Shown: positions 17,419 to 26,539, counted from the stretch's first letter. The stretch is 64,000 nt of DNA from Dolichospermum sp. LEGE 00240 (GCF_015207875.1 NZ_JADEVZ010000018.1:1-64000), one strand, 5' to 3'. Numbers and translations: made by a program. Notes: generated by a model not told the origin, from the letters alone.

Positions 17419-18153
17419 ATGTTTGTTACAGCCCAACAGCTAGAACAACAAATGCCCGATGCGACTCGTTTATTAAGTGATGAGCCGGAAATGGAAAGTT
17501 CTTTGCATTATATGCAGTTACTATTATTGGTAACTAGCTTAGAGTGGTTATGGCGTGATCAGAATGATTTTTTTATTGGTGCAGATCTAACTATTTATTT
17601 TAGTCGTCAGCAATTAAAAAATCGAGAATTTAGAGGTCCAGATTTCTTCCTAGTTAAAAATACAGAAAAACGTCCCCGCACTTCTTGGGTTGTCTGGGAG
17701 GAAGACGGGCGCTATCCCGATCTCATTATTGAGTTACTGTCCGATAGTACAGCAAAAGTTGACCGCAATTTAAAAAAAGTTCTCTATGAAAGTCGCTTTC
17801 GTACCCCTGAATATTTCTGGTTTAGCCCGGAAAGTTTAGAATTTGTGGGTTTTAAACTGGTAGGCAGTCAATATCAAGAAATTGTCGCTAATAAACAGGG
17901 ATTACTTTGGAGTGAAGTCCTGAATTTATATTTAGGTGTGGCAAATGGTAAACTCCGCTATTTTACATCGGAAGGTGAATTAGTACCAACACCGGAAGAA
18001 GCGGCTATAAAGATCCAAAAAGAAGCTCTTGTTGCTCAAAATCAAGCCCTTGCAGCCGAACGGCAGTTAGCAGGTGAAAGAGAGAAAGTACAAATTTTAG
18101 CAGCACGATTGCGATCGCTGGGAATAGATCCTGATACAATACTGTTCGGTTAA
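17419..18153 (+). CDS. Uma2-family protein (PD-(D/E)XK-like)
   Basis: A 244-residue Uma2 protein, a family with a restriction-endonuclease-like fold and no established role, greatly expanded in cyanobacteria. Core signatures: GPDFFLV, WVVWEEDGRYPDLIIELLSDSTAKVDR, K-K-x-L-Y and FRTPEYFWF. After the core comes a short helical region (about 195-235) and the ending LRSLGIDPD. Its N-terminal 200 residues are a close paralogue of the Uma2 at 20399-21271. Nuclease activity is inferred only. Confidence 0.85.
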   Translation: MFVTAQQLEQQMPDATRLLSDEPEMESSLHYMQLLLLVTSLEWLWRDQNDFFIGADLTIYFSRQQLKNREFRGPDFFLVKNTEKRPRTSWVVWEEDGRYPDLIIELLSDSTAKVDRNLKKVLYESRFRTPEYFWFSPESLEFVGFKLVGSQYQEIVANKQGLLWSEVLNLYLGVANGKLRYFTSEGELVPTPEEAAIKIQKEALVAQNQALAAERQLAGEREKVQILAARLRSLGIDPDTILFG

Positions 18154-18274
18154 GACTAAAAAGCAAAAATACGTAGGTTGAGTTGAGGAACGAAACCCAA
18201 CATTTTCAATTCAATTCGTTCCATATGGCTAACGCCACGCAATGACATTGTGTAATTAATTCTGTCTCACTACT

Positions 18275-18403
18275 TAGGGAACACCAAAGAATAAATTACC
18301 CAATTTCGTGGGATGGGCATCCTGCCCGTCCTTGATGATTAGCGGGCTTTTCGTCCCGCACTACAAGAAATTTTTGGGTATTTTTTTAGTTGGATGTCCC
18401 CTA
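18275..18403. mobile_element. MITE-like element, TAGGGAACACCAA ends
   Basis: About 129 bp bounded by TAGGGAACACCAA at 18275 and TTGGATGTCCCCTA ending at 18403 (imperfect inverted repeats) with an internal palindromic GGGCATCCTGCCCG / GCGGGCTTTTCGTCCCGC region. No ORF. The ends resemble those of the element at 21464-21578. Confidence 0.65.
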
Positions 18404-18420
18404 TTTGCGATCGCTAGGCG

Positions 18421-18543
18421 TAAGTGAGTTGGCGTTAAAAATTGTCGTTATGGCAAGGCAAGAGGCAATGGGCAAGAGTAAAGAAGTTTTCGGCGATTTT
18501 ACGTTTCTTTACACAGTTTGGTTTTATTGTGTTCACCTACTTA
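18421..18543. mobile_element. TAAGTAGGT-family repeat, copy A (reverse)
   Basis: About 123 bp, inverted relative to copies B-D. It begins TAAGTGAGTTGGCG and ends GTTCACCTACTTA, with the internal block TTTCTTTACACAGTTTGG and a GGCAAGA heptamer-like run. With copy B it flanks the Uma2 gene at 18577-19248 in inverted orientation. Confidence 0.85.
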
Positions 18544-18576
18544 GATCCTGATAGTGTGGTTAATTAGGAAAAAACT

Positions 18577-19248
18577 ATGACTACAACCATAAAGTTAACC
18601 GATGTCACCATCGAATATCCTAGCTCTGATGGAGAACCCGTGGCAGAAACCTATATACATCTCTATGCGATTTTAACTACCTTAGAAGTTTTAAAACAGT
18701 ACCTAGCAGGAAGACAAGCAACGGTACTCGCAAATCAATTTTTATACTATGCTCAAAGTTTTCCGAAATTAAGAGTAGCACCGGATGTGATGGTAATTTT
18801 TGATGTGCCACCTGGGGGTAGAGATAATTATAAGGTCTGGGAAGAAGGTCAAGTTCCCCAAGTTGTCTTGGAAATGACTAGTGCCGGAACTCAAAGGCAG
18901 GATCAAGAGCAAAAGAAGTTATTGTATGAACAATTAGGGATTTTAGAATATTGGTTATTTGACCCGAAAGGAGAATGGATTAACAAAAAGTTACAGGGGT
19001 ATCGTTTACAGGATGAGATTTATCAACCCATTACCGATAGTTTATCTCAGCCGTTGGGATTGCGTCTAGAAGTGGAAGGGGAGCTTGTAAGATTTTACCG
19101 TCTTGATACAGGTGATAAATTACTCATACCCACAGAATTGGCAGAAAAGGCTGAAAGTGAACGCCAAAGGGCTGATGATGCGGAGGCTAAAGTAGCAATT
19201 TTGGCTCAACGGTTAAGGGAGTTAGGTATTGACTCTGATAGTTTGTAA
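18577..19248 (+). CDS. Uma2-family protein
   Basis: A 223-residue Uma2 protein of a different subgroup from its neighbours. Signatures: RVAPDVMVIFDV, VPQVVLEMTSAGTQRQDQEQK, LYEQLGILEYWLFDP. The C-terminus is a short helix (LAEKAESERQRADDAEAKV) followed by the cap LRELGIDSDSL, shared with the other Uma2 genes here. The gene sits between two inverted copies of the TAAGTAGGT repeat, so it may have moved as a unit. Function unproven. Confidence 0.85.
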   Translation: MTTTIKLTDVTIEYPSSDGEPVAETYIHLYAILTTLEVLKQYLAGRQATVLANQFLYYAQSFPKLRVAPDVMVIFDVPPGGRDNYKVWEEGQVPQVVLEMTSAGTQRQDQEQKKLLYEQLGILEYWLFDPKGEWINKKLQGYRLQDEIYQPITDSLSQPLGLRLEVEGELVRFYRLDTGDKLLIPTELAEKAESERQRADDAEAKVAILAQRLRELGIDSDSL

Positions 19249-19278
19249 GTAATTACCTGAGATAGATAAAATTTCACT

Positions 19279-19422
19279 TAAGTAGGTGAACACAATCAAA
19301 CTAAACTGTGTAAAGAAACGTAAAATCGCCGAAAACTTCTTTACTCTTGCCTTTTGCCTCTTGCCTTTTGCCTCTTGCCTTTTGCCTTGCCATAACGACA
19401 GTTTTCAACGCCAACCTACTTA
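19279..19422. mobile_element. TAAGTAGGT-family repeat, copy B
   Basis: About 144 bp, the longest copy. Left end TAAGTAGGTGAACACA, right end CAACCTACTTA. The internal TTGCCTC/TTGCCTT heptamer array is expanded compared with other copies, which explains the extra length. Confidence 0.9.
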
Positions 19423-19507
19423 TCTGAAAATTAATCGTCAATAATTGCACTCCTATGGTATAGAATGCCAAAATGACTTTTTTCCGGTGTGTAATGGTGC
19501 TATAAGA

Positions 19508-20314
19508 ATGATACTTTCTCTGAAGGATAATTTAAATTGGTTACAAGTGCAGCGTTATTGCGAACTCCTGCACGTCTTAGTTGGACGGACGCTGAAAGTC
19601 CGTTACCGGGGGTCTTTTCTAGGGGTTTATTGGTCACTATTGAACCCATTGATTATGACAGGGTTGTATACTGCCATCTTTGGTGCTACCTTTGCATCCT
19701 ACTATGGTAACTCCATCATTAACTATATGCTAGCAGCGCTGACAGGACTGTTAGTCATTAATTTTTTCTCCGCTTGCACATCCCAAGCTTTAACCAGCGT
19801 AGTCGGCAATGGAGCATTATTAAATAAAATTCGCTTGCCGGTTAGTGTTTTTCCTGTATCAATGATTTCGTCCAATGTCTTTCAATTTTCAGTGGGAGCA
19901 TTTCCCTTACTAGCAATGATGACATTGCTTAATTCCAAAAGTCTCATCAATGTCATCGCTTTAGTATTTCCATTTTTAGCATTAATTTTAGTTTCTACAG
20001 GAGTCGGTTTTTTAGTCAGTGCTTTGTACGTATTTTTCAGGGATTTACCTTACTTTTATGAATTGGTAGTATTTGTAATTTGGATTAGCAGTCCGATCTT
20101 TTACCCAGCAGCTATTGTTCCCAAGCCGGTAAAACAGTTTTTAGGTTTGAACCCCCTATCCCCAATCATCGAAAGTCTCCGTCAGATTACATTATCAGGT
20201 TCTCCACCAGATTTAGGTCTGATTTGGGGGGCTTTACTGAGTGGCATCATTATTTTAGCCGTGGGATGGACTTGTTTTCACCTGTGGCGGCATCAATTTA
20301 TGGATTTGCTGTAA
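19508..20314 (+). CDS. polysaccharide ABC exporter permease (Wzm-like)
   Basis: A 268-residue ABC-2-type permease with about six hydrophobic segments and the family start LHVLVGRTLKVRYRGSFLGVYWSLLNPL. It should export lipid-linked polysaccharide (O-antigen, exopolysaccharide or teichoic-acid-like) with the ATPase encoded at 21809. The frame is open from a TTG at 19445, but the ATG at 19508 (MILSLKD) fits the family. It is separated from its ATPase by a Uma2 gene and three small elements, and its last codons recur in divergent form directly before the ATPase gene. Confidence 0.88.
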   Translation: MILSLKDNLNWLQVQRYCELLHVLVGRTLKVRYRGSFLGVYWSLLNPLIMTGLYTAIFGATFASYYGNSIINYMLAALTGLLVINFFSACTSQALTSVVGNGALLNKIRLPVSVFPVSMISSNVFQFSVGAFPLLAMMTLLNSKSLINVIALVFPFLALILVSTGVGFLVSALYVFFRDLPYFYELVVFVIWISSPIFYPAAIVPKPVKQFLGLNPLSPIIESLRQITLSGSPPDLGLIWGALLSGIIILAVGWTCFHLWRHQFMDLL

Positions 20315-20398
20315 CATAGCTATCATTTGGTAATTGCATAGACTAGAACCAGATAGTTTATAATTAACCAAAGATAGTAATTTATCCTAATAAAATCT

Positions 20399-21271
20399 AT
20401 GGCTTTAACCGCACAAGAAATAGAAGCATTAATGCCAGACTGCACTGAACTACTCAGCGACGAACCAGAAATGGAAAGCTCTTTACACTATACACAACTA
20501 TTAATATTAGTAACTTGTTTAGAATGGTTATGGCGTAATAGAGAAGATTTTTTTATCGGTGCAAATCTTAGCGTTTACTATAGCCGACAACAGTTAAAAA
20601 ATCGAGACTTTAGAGGACCAGACTTTTTTCTTGTTAAAGATACGGAAAAACGTCCACGTCTTTCTTGGGTAATATGGGAAGAAGATGGTAAATATCCCAA
20701 TGTAATAATTGAATTACTTTCTGATTCTACAGCGAAGGTAGATAAGGGATTGAAAAAACAGTTGTATCAAAATCAATTCCGCACCCCTGAGTATTTTTGG
20801 TTTTCCCCGAATACCTTAGAACTGGTAGGATGGCGACTAACAGACAGTGAGTATAAAACTATTCCAGCATCAGAAAATGCCTGGTATTGGAGTCAGGAGT
20901 TAGGTTTATATCTAGGGGTTTGGGAAGATAAGTTAAGATATTTTACTGTTGAAGGAAGATTAGTCCCTACACCAGAAGAAGCTAATTTAGAAGAGATTAG
21001 AAAAGCTGAAGTTGAACGTCAAAGGGCTGAAGTTGAACATCAAAGGGCTGAAGTTGAACGTCAAAGGGCTGAATCTGAACGTCGAAAGGTTGAAGTTGAA
21101 CGTCGAAAGGTTGAAGTTGAACGTCGAAAAGCTGAATCTGAACGTCGAAAGGTTGAAGTTGAACGTCGAAAAGCTGAATCTGAACGTCAGCGTGCTGATG
21201 ACGCAGAGAATAAAGCAGATGTTCTAGCGCAAAAATTAAGGGAGTTAGGTATTGAACCCGATAGTTTATAA
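20399..21271 (+). CDS. Uma2-family protein with expanded heptad tail
   Basis: A 290-residue Uma2 protein. The core (1-200) is closely similar to the gene at 17419 (GPDFFLV, WEEDGKYPNVIIELLSDSTAKVDK, FRTPEYFWF). After about residue 200 come at least ten 7-residue units of the type EVERQRA/ESERRKV, coded by 21-bp tandem repeats, forming a charged coiled coil, then the cap LRELGIEPDSL. The repeat-rich DNA makes long spurious frames on other strands. It splits the Wzm-like permease from its ATPase gene. Confidence 0.85.
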   Translation: MALTAQEIEALMPDCTELLSDEPEMESSLHYTQLLILVTCLEWLWRNREDFFIGANLSVYYSRQQLKNRDFRGPDFFLVKDTEKRPRLSWVIWEEDGKYPNVIIELLSDSTAKVDKGLKKQLYQNQFRTPEYFWFSPNTLELVGWRLTDSEYKTIPASENAWYWSQELGLYLGVWEDKLRYFTVEGRLVPTPEEANLEEIRKAEVERQRAEVEHQRAEVERQRAESERRKVEVERRKVEVERRKAESERRKVEVERRKAESERQRADDAENKADVLAQKLRELGIEPDSL

Positions 21272-21287
21272 ATCGCCGGGCTTTGCT

Positions 21288-21466
21288 TAAGAGGATGTTT
21301 GAAAAGTGGTATTCCGTAATTTTCATCACATTGCTACCCCCCTTAGTCCCCCCTTGTAAAGGGGGGAAACAATAAAAATCCAGTTCCCTCCCCTTTACAA
21401 GGGGAGGGTTAGGGTGGGGTAAAAAATATTTGATACATCAACCATAACTTTTCAAACACCCTCTAA
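21288..21466. mobile_element. MITE-like element, TAAGAGGATGTTTGAAAAGT ends
   Basis: About 179 bp with 20-bp terminal inverted repeats (18 of 20 matching) at 21288-21307 and 21447-21466. The centre is a long imperfect palindrome of C-rich and G-rich blocks (TAGTCCCCCC, AAGGGGGG, CCCTCCCC, GGGGAGGG). No ORF. Same ends as 61772-61976 but a different interior. Confidence 0.85.
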
Positions 21467-21578
21467 GAGACTTCCAAGAAATAAATTATCCTAAGAAACG
21501 AACCACAGAGGCACAGAGTACACAGAGAGAGAATTTCTGCATCAGTTTTGGGACATTTTTTTATTTGGAAGTCTCTAA
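21464..21578. mobile_element. MITE-like element, TTAGAGACTTCCAA ends
   Basis: About 115 bp with inverted ends TAAGAGACTTCCAA (21464) and TTGGAAGTCTCTAA (ending 21578). It is adjacent to the previous element, sharing TAA. The inside includes a CAGAGGCACAGAG segment. No ORF. Confidence 0.75.
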
Positions 21579-21808
21579 TGGCATAATTATTTTAGCCTTG
21601 AGACAATACCTTGTCCATTTCCTGCTTTGTTGGGTTAAGCGACAGCGCAACCCAACGCTCATGTTGGGTTTTATGCTAATTGCTCCGCGAACGTTCACGT
21701 TCCACAACCCAATCTACAAATTAAGGCTTTTTTCCAATTTGGACAAGGTATTGCTGGAGATGGACTTGTTTTTACCTGTGGCGACATCAATTTATGGATT
21801 GGCTGTAA
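21579..21808 (+). pseudogene. 3' tail of a second Wzm-like permease, interrupted
   Basis: Two blocks match the end of the permease gene at 19508: 21579-21598 (ATTATTTTAGCC region) and 21757-21808. The second block in the right frame encodes WTCFYLWRHQFMDWL then TAA, versus WTCFHLWRHQFMDLL in the intact gene. The TAA is directly followed by the ATG of the ATPase gene. A 150-bp inverted-repeat element (21604-21753) interrupts the remnant. So this looks like the original permease of the ATPase operon, now lost except for its end. Confidence 0.75.
21604..21753. mobile_element. MITE-like element, CAATACCTTGTCCA ends
   Basis: A perfect 14-bp terminal inverted repeat, CAATACCTTGTCCA at 21604-21617 and its complement at 21740-21753, around a centre with GTTGGGTTAAGCGACAGCG-type repeat. 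It sits inside the permease remnant. Confidence 0.8.
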
Positions 21809-22564
21809 ATGGAAGTAATACGTTTGGACAATGTTTCGCTGTGGAGAAGGACTCAAGAGGAATTTTCCTATGATTTGAAAAAAACGCTCCTATCTGTGGT
21901 AGAGGGTAAATATCGTCAACCTGCGAAGAAATTAGTTTTAGATAATATTGACTTGGTGGTTGCGAAAGGAGAAAAAATAGGTATAATTGGTGCTAACGGT
22001 TCAGGTAAGTCCACTCTGTTAAAGATAATTTCTGGGATTTTACAGCCTACCACTGGTACTGTCAGAGTCCGAGGTCAAGTTGCGCCTTTAATTGAATTAG
22101 GAGCAGGTTTTGATGCGGAAATCTCTGTAATGGACAATATCCTCCTTTATGGTGTATTGTTGGGTTTTTCTAGGGCTGAGATGAAAGCAAGAGCGCGTTC
22201 TATTTTGGAGTTTGCAGATTTGGAGGATTATGCTTTAGTTCCAGTTAAAGGTTTATCATCAGGTATGGTAGCTCGTTTGGGTTTTGCTATTGCCACAGAT
22301 GTACAGCCAGAAATTTTAATTTTGGATGAAATTTTATCAGTAGGAGATGAGAGTTTTAAAAACAAGTGTAAGCAAAGAATGGAGAAGTTCTGGGATGATA
22401 ATGTGACTATTCTAGTAGTCTCTCATGATTTAGCGTTTATTAGTACATCCTGCAAAAAAGCTATTTATTTAAGTCAAGGTAACATTATATTTCAAGGTGA
22501 ATCACAGGAGGTTGTGGATTATTATTTAGAACGTATTAAAGAATCTGAAGTATTTACCTATTGA
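21809..22564 (+). CDS. polysaccharide ABC exporter ATPase (Wzt/TagH-like)
   Basis: A 251-residue ABC ATPase that powers polysaccharide export. Walker A GANGSGKST, the LIELGAGFDAEISVMDNI segment typical of Wzt/RfbE/TagH proteins, signature LSSGMVARL, Walker B ILILDEI and switch VSHD. It lacks the extra C-terminal carbohydrate-binding domain of long Wzt proteins. Its ATG touches the TAA of the permease remnant. The intact permease at 19508 is the likely partner. Confidence 0.92.
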   Translation: MEVIRLDNVSLWRRTQEEFSYDLKKTLLSVVEGKYRQPAKKLVLDNIDLVVAKGEKIGIIGANGSGKSTLLKIISGILQPTTGTVRVRGQVAPLIELGAGFDAEISVMDNILLYGVLLGFSRAEMKARARSILEFADLEDYALVPVKGLSSGMVARLGFAIATDVQPEILILDEILSVGDESFKNKCKQRMEKFWDDNVTILVVSHDLAFISTSCKKAIYLSQGNIIFQGESQEVVDYYLERIKESEVFTY

Positions 22565-22820
22565 AGTATTTTTTTGTAAAATTGATCGTAGTAATTATTC
22601 AGAAAAGAACAAATATAAAAACCTCAATATAGGAATCCAGTTTGATTATTGCTAATTATACTGAGACTCAATCTTTGATTCGATGAGGTTAAGAGTTTAG
22701 ATTTTGTTCAAAGATCAAATAGTAGTCCTATATAATTTTCTAATAAATAGTTGTTTGACTTTTGATAGCACTATTTAAAAAAATACAGGAAATAACTTAT
22801 TAAGAAATGTGAGAAATAAA

Positions 22821-23936
22821 ATGGATTCCGAAAAAATACTAGAACGGATGAAAGCTGTTTATCAACAATCTGTCAGATTTCAAAATAATGGGCAAAAAAT
22901 GCAAATAAACTCAGAATCTCAATCACTCAATAATAGCGACAGCCATTTTATAGAAATAGATGGTAACTACCTATTATTTTTTAATGATATATATACCACT
23001 AATTTAGGCAAATTTCTCAAGAATATACTAAAGAAATTAGCATGGCCTATTTTAAAAAGACAGACTTATTTTAACTCTGCCATCAAAGAGCTTGTATATA
23101 AGCTAGTACAAAAAAGCTATGAAGATTCAGTAAAAGCTAGAGAAGTAAATGAAAAAATTACTCAACTTGAACTGAAGCTTGAAGAGCTATCTACCAAAAC
23201 ACAAACTGATAATATTCACATAAATCATTTTACATCTGTTGAATCGGCAAAGATAAAAAGTGGATTATGGTTTAATGAACCAATAATTATTGACTATAGT
23301 ACTGAGGGTGAGGCTTATTGGGCTGTAACGAATGAAAGAATTTTAGAAAAAACCTTTGTAATACATTCCCTAGCTCGTTTTTGTGATTCTAGGGACATAG
23401 AAATTTTAGACATAGGAGCAGCCGAAAGTCTTTTATCGTATGAATTAGCAAGCTTTAATTACTCAGTTACAGCAATAGATATTCGTCCCATAGCTTTATC
23501 TCATCCTAATTTAAAATTTGTTAAAAGTGATATTTGTCAGCCTGTATTTTCATCAGATAGCTTCGATTGTGTAATTGCTATATCTACTCTCGAACATATT
23601 GGATTGGGATGGTATGGAGATAAAAAAGTAAATAATTATGATCTGGAGGCCGTTAAACAAATCTATTTGCTTTTAAAACCAGCAGGCATATTTATACTTA
23701 CAGTTCCCTATGGTAGAAAAGCTGTAACACCAGTACATCGAATTTACGATCAAGAATCACTCCAAAAATTAACTCAAGATTTTACAGTGATACAAATATC
23801 CTATGGAGTGCGTAAGGATAACTTCACATGGACTATCACTGAAGATGAGTTAGAAGCATCAGTCAAAGAACATAATCCATATAACTACCTCCCTGGTGCA
23901 GTAGCTATGTTGGTATGTAAAAAAAATATTCTTTAA
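22821..23936 (+). CDS. SAM-dependent methyltransferase with N-terminal coiled coil
   Basis: A 371-residue protein from the ATG at 22821 (a GTG four codons earlier is less likely). The N-terminal 120 residues are mostly helical with a coiled coil near 95-120; then a class I methyltransferase domain with motif I ILDIGAAESLLSYELA, acidic motif ITAIDIRP-like and CVIAISTLEHIGLGWYG. It is placed between the polysaccharide exporter and glycosyltransferases, so it may methylate a glycan, perhaps to cap chain length. The substrate is inferred. Confidence 0.8.
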   Translation: MDSEKILERMKAVYQQSVRFQNNGQKMQINSESQSLNNSDSHFIEIDGNYLLFFNDIYTTNLGKFLKNILKKLAWPILKRQTYFNSAIKELVYKLVQKSYEDSVKAREVNEKITQLELKLEELSTKTQTDNIHINHFTSVESAKIKSGLWFNEPIIIDYSTEGEAYWAVTNERILEKTFVIHSLARFCDSRDIEILDIGAAESLLSYELASFNYSVTAIDIRPIALSHPNLKFVKSDICQPVFSSDSFDCVIAISTLEHIGLGWYGDKKVNNYDLEAVKQIYLLLKPAGIFILTVPYGRKAVTPVHRIYDQESLQKLTQDFTVIQISYGVRKDNFTWTITEDELEASVKEHNPYNYLPGAVAMLVCKKNIL

Positions 23937-23971
23937 GAAAAATAAATTTAGAAAATTGGAATTAATACAGA

Positions 23972-26539
23972 ATGAAAATTGCAATTGATATTCAAGCCTT
24001 ACAAACAAAAAATTCTAAAAACCGGGGAATCGGACGTTATACACAATCAGTGATAGAAGCTTTATTTAATCAACAAAATGCACCTAGCTTCGATCTATAT
24101 GCCAATAGTACATTACCAGAACCATTGTTGAATAAAAATTTATTTTCATATAGTTCCATAGATTACCCATATATTGGTAGTTGTGCAACTAATGATCTAT
24201 TGCTCAAAAGTACCTTAATATCCTCTGATGCCAATATGGTATTTATCCCCAGTCCTATGGAGGGATTAGATTCTACAATACCGGACTACACTAATTTTAC
24301 TAAAAAGATTTTTGTCATTTGTTATGATTTGATCCCACTTATATTTTCTGATAGATATTTATTAAACGATAAAAATATGCAATCTCTTTATATGAGGAGA
24401 TTAAAAAATATACAAAATGCTGATTTTATATTTGCAATTTCTGAATCTACTCGCCAAGATGTAATCAAATATCTTAAAATACCTCCTAACAAAGTTTTAA
24501 ACATTTCGGGAGGTGTTTCTCCGTTCTTTACTCCCGTCCAAGTTAATGAGCATTATTCTTGGTTGAAAACTTTTGCTGATAAGTTTGGTATTCACAAAAA
24601 ATTTATTCTATATACAGGAGGTGAGGATTGGCGTAAAAATATTGAAGGATTAGTTCATGGTTTTGCTAAATTACCCAACAGCTTTCGTGAAAACTACCAA
24701 TTAGTGGTTGCTTGTAAAGTCTCTGATTTCTTTACTCAAGAAATTAGCCGTTTGGCTGCCAAATTAGGCATTGGTAAATCTCTAGTTTTAACAAATTATA
24801 TTACAGATGAAGAATTAAGAGCTTTATATTCAACTTGCTCTTTATTTGTTTTTCCTTCTTTTTATGAAGGTTTTGGTTTACCCTTGTTAGAAGCTATTTC
24901 TTGTGGCGCACCGGCTATTGCAAGTAATAACTCTTCTTTACCAGAGATTTTAGGTGATTCTGAGCTATTGTTTGATCCACATTCACCTGATGATATAGCT
25001 AGGATTATACTAACAGTTCTCTCTAATGAAGAATTTAAAATGAGAATTGCTGAAAATTCTCTTCAGCAAGCAGCCCAATTTTCTTGGGAATCAGTGGCTC
25101 AAAAAATGGTTAGTGTTTTTCAAGAACATCAGCCATTAAATAAGATAACTATTACTTTCAACCGAGTTAATATCCCTAATAAAAAGCCTCAAATAGCTTT
25201 CTTTAGTCCTTTACCGCCAGCTAAATCTGGTATTGCAGACTATAGCCAAGACCTCATCCCATCATTGCAAGAATATTTTAGTATTGATTTATATGATGAT
25301 CGTGATTTACCGGATGCTAATATAACGAATAATTTATTTGTTCATACAAAATTTGAAGAGAGGTTAGATTCTCAAAACTATGAAGGGATTATTTATCAAA
25401 TAGGTAATAGTAGTTATCATTGTAATATGTATTCAAAATTAATGAGGTACTCGGGTATAACTGTTTTACATGACTATTATTTAGGAGGACTAATTAATTA
25501 TATGGAAACTTATTATCCAGAACTTGGGGTAACACTCTCTCAAGAGTTAGAACACAGTTACGGAAAAGATAGAGCCATAGAAATATCAACATTAATTCAA
25601 CATAAAAAATTGAATATTCAGGAAACATTACCTGAAGAAAAAATTTATTTAAATAGGAGAGTTTTCACTCGTTCTTTAGGAGTAATTTTGCATAGTAAAT
25701 GGGCTTATAACTGTGCAGTTCAAGATTTTAGTAATGATAATAGTCATATTGCTCACATACCACAGCTAGTTCCCAAGGTTTTACTGGAAGAAAAATTACT
25801 TTCCGATGAACACCAAGCGTTAGGAATTCCTGGTGATAGTTTCATAATTACTACATTTGGATTTATTAATTTAACTAAACGTCCTCTAGAGATTCTCCGT
25901 GCTTTTAAAAAATATTTATTTTATCGAACTAATGCATACTTAGTTTATGTAGGTGGTACTGATTATATTGGTCAAATTGATTTGGAAAATGAAATTCAAA
26001 AACTAGGTTTGCAAAATCAAGTGAAAATTACTGGCTATATCAATATGTCAGATTTTTATAGATATATAGAAATATCCGATATTTGTCTTAATTTACGATA
26101 TCCATTTAATGGTGAAAGTTCAGCTTCACTTTTACGCATTTTGTCTGTTGGTAAGCCCACAATCATTACAAATATAGGTTCATTTTCTGATTTTCCTGAT
26201 GATGTGGTACTCAAAAGTCCTCAACCTCATCAAAGTAATGAAGTTGATGAAATACTTAAGGCTTTAATTTTATTGACTGAAAATCTAGATTATAGACAAT
26301 CCCTAAGCAAAAATTCATCTGAGTATATTTCTAGAGAACATTCTCCAGAAAAGTGCGCTCGGTTGTATTATGATTTTATTCAGCAAGTTTTACGATCACC
26401 CAAAGCCCAGCAAAAAATGCATACAGATTACGTTGCTAGAGAATTAGCCAACATCGAAGCTAATGCTTCTGAAACATTACTAAATTGCTTTGTTAAAGCC
26501 TTGGATAATAATAATTCAATGCTGAACAATCAAGATTGA
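23972..26539 (+). CDS. two-domain glycosyltransferase (GT4 family)
   Basis: An 855-residue protein made of two glycosyltransferase units. Unit 1 (about 1-390) has GGEDWRKNIEGLVHGFAKL and the retaining-GT4 donor-binding motif FPSFYEGFGLPLLEAISCG. Unit 2 (about 405-800) begins IAFFSPLPPAKSGIADYS and has TFGFINLTKRPLEILRAF, with a weaker ExxE region. It probably adds two sugars, or polymerises a repeat unit, for the exported polysaccharide. The start ATG is 35 bases after the methyltransferase stop; same operon. Confidence 0.88.
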   Translation: MKIAIDIQALQTKNSKNRGIGRYTQSVIEALFNQQNAPSFDLYANSTLPEPLLNKNLFSYSSIDYPYIGSCATNDLLLKSTLISSDANMVFIPSPMEGLDSTIPDYTNFTKKIFVICYDLIPLIFSDRYLLNDKNMQSLYMRRLKNIQNADFIFAISESTRQDVIKYLKIPPNKVLNISGGVSPFFTPVQVNEHYSWLKTFADKFGIHKKFILYTGGEDWRKNIEGLVHGFAKLPNSFRENYQLVVACKVSDFFTQEISRLAAKLGIGKSLVLTNYITDEELRALYSTCSLFVFPSFYEGFGLPLLEAISCGAPAIASNNSSLPEILGDSELLFDPHSPDDIARIILTVLSNEEFKMRIAENSLQQAAQFSWESVAQKMVSVFQEHQPLNKITITFNRVNIPNKKPQIAFFSPLPPAKSGIADYSQDLIPSLQEYFSIDLYDDRDLPDANITNNLFVHTKFEERLDSQNYEGIIYQIGNSSYHCNMYSKLMRYSGITVLHDYYLGGLINYMETYYPELGVTLSQELEHSYGKDRAIEISTLIQHKKLNIQETLPEEKIYLNRRVFTRSLGVILHSKWAYNCAVQDFSNDNSHIAHIPQLVPKVLLEEKLLSDEHQALGIPGDSFIITTFGFINLTKRPLEILRAFKKYLFYRTNAYLVYVGGTDYIGQIDLENEIQKLGLQNQVKITGYINMSDFYRYIEISDICLNLRYPFNGESSASLLRILSVGKPTIITNIGSFSDFPDDVVLKSPQPHQSNEVDEILKALILLTENLDYRQSLSKNSSEYISREHSPEKCARLYYDFIQQVLRSPKAQQKMHTDYVARELANIEANASETLLNCFVKALDNNNSMLNNQD

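Noticed and set aside
21001-21190. CRISPR-like regular repeats
   Set aside because: Units are contiguous 21-bp coding repeats without unique spacers. No CRISPR array or cas gene is seen anywhere in the window.
20997-21329. Long antisense and frame-shifted open frames inside the Uma2 repeat tails (also 38014-38223)
   Set aside because: They are the other frames of 21-bp coding repeats; low-complexity composition and no start or ribosome site of their own.
21565-21873. 102-codon frame across the permease remnant
   Set aside because: It reads the relic permease tail and an inserted repeat in the wrong frame and overlaps the ATPase start.
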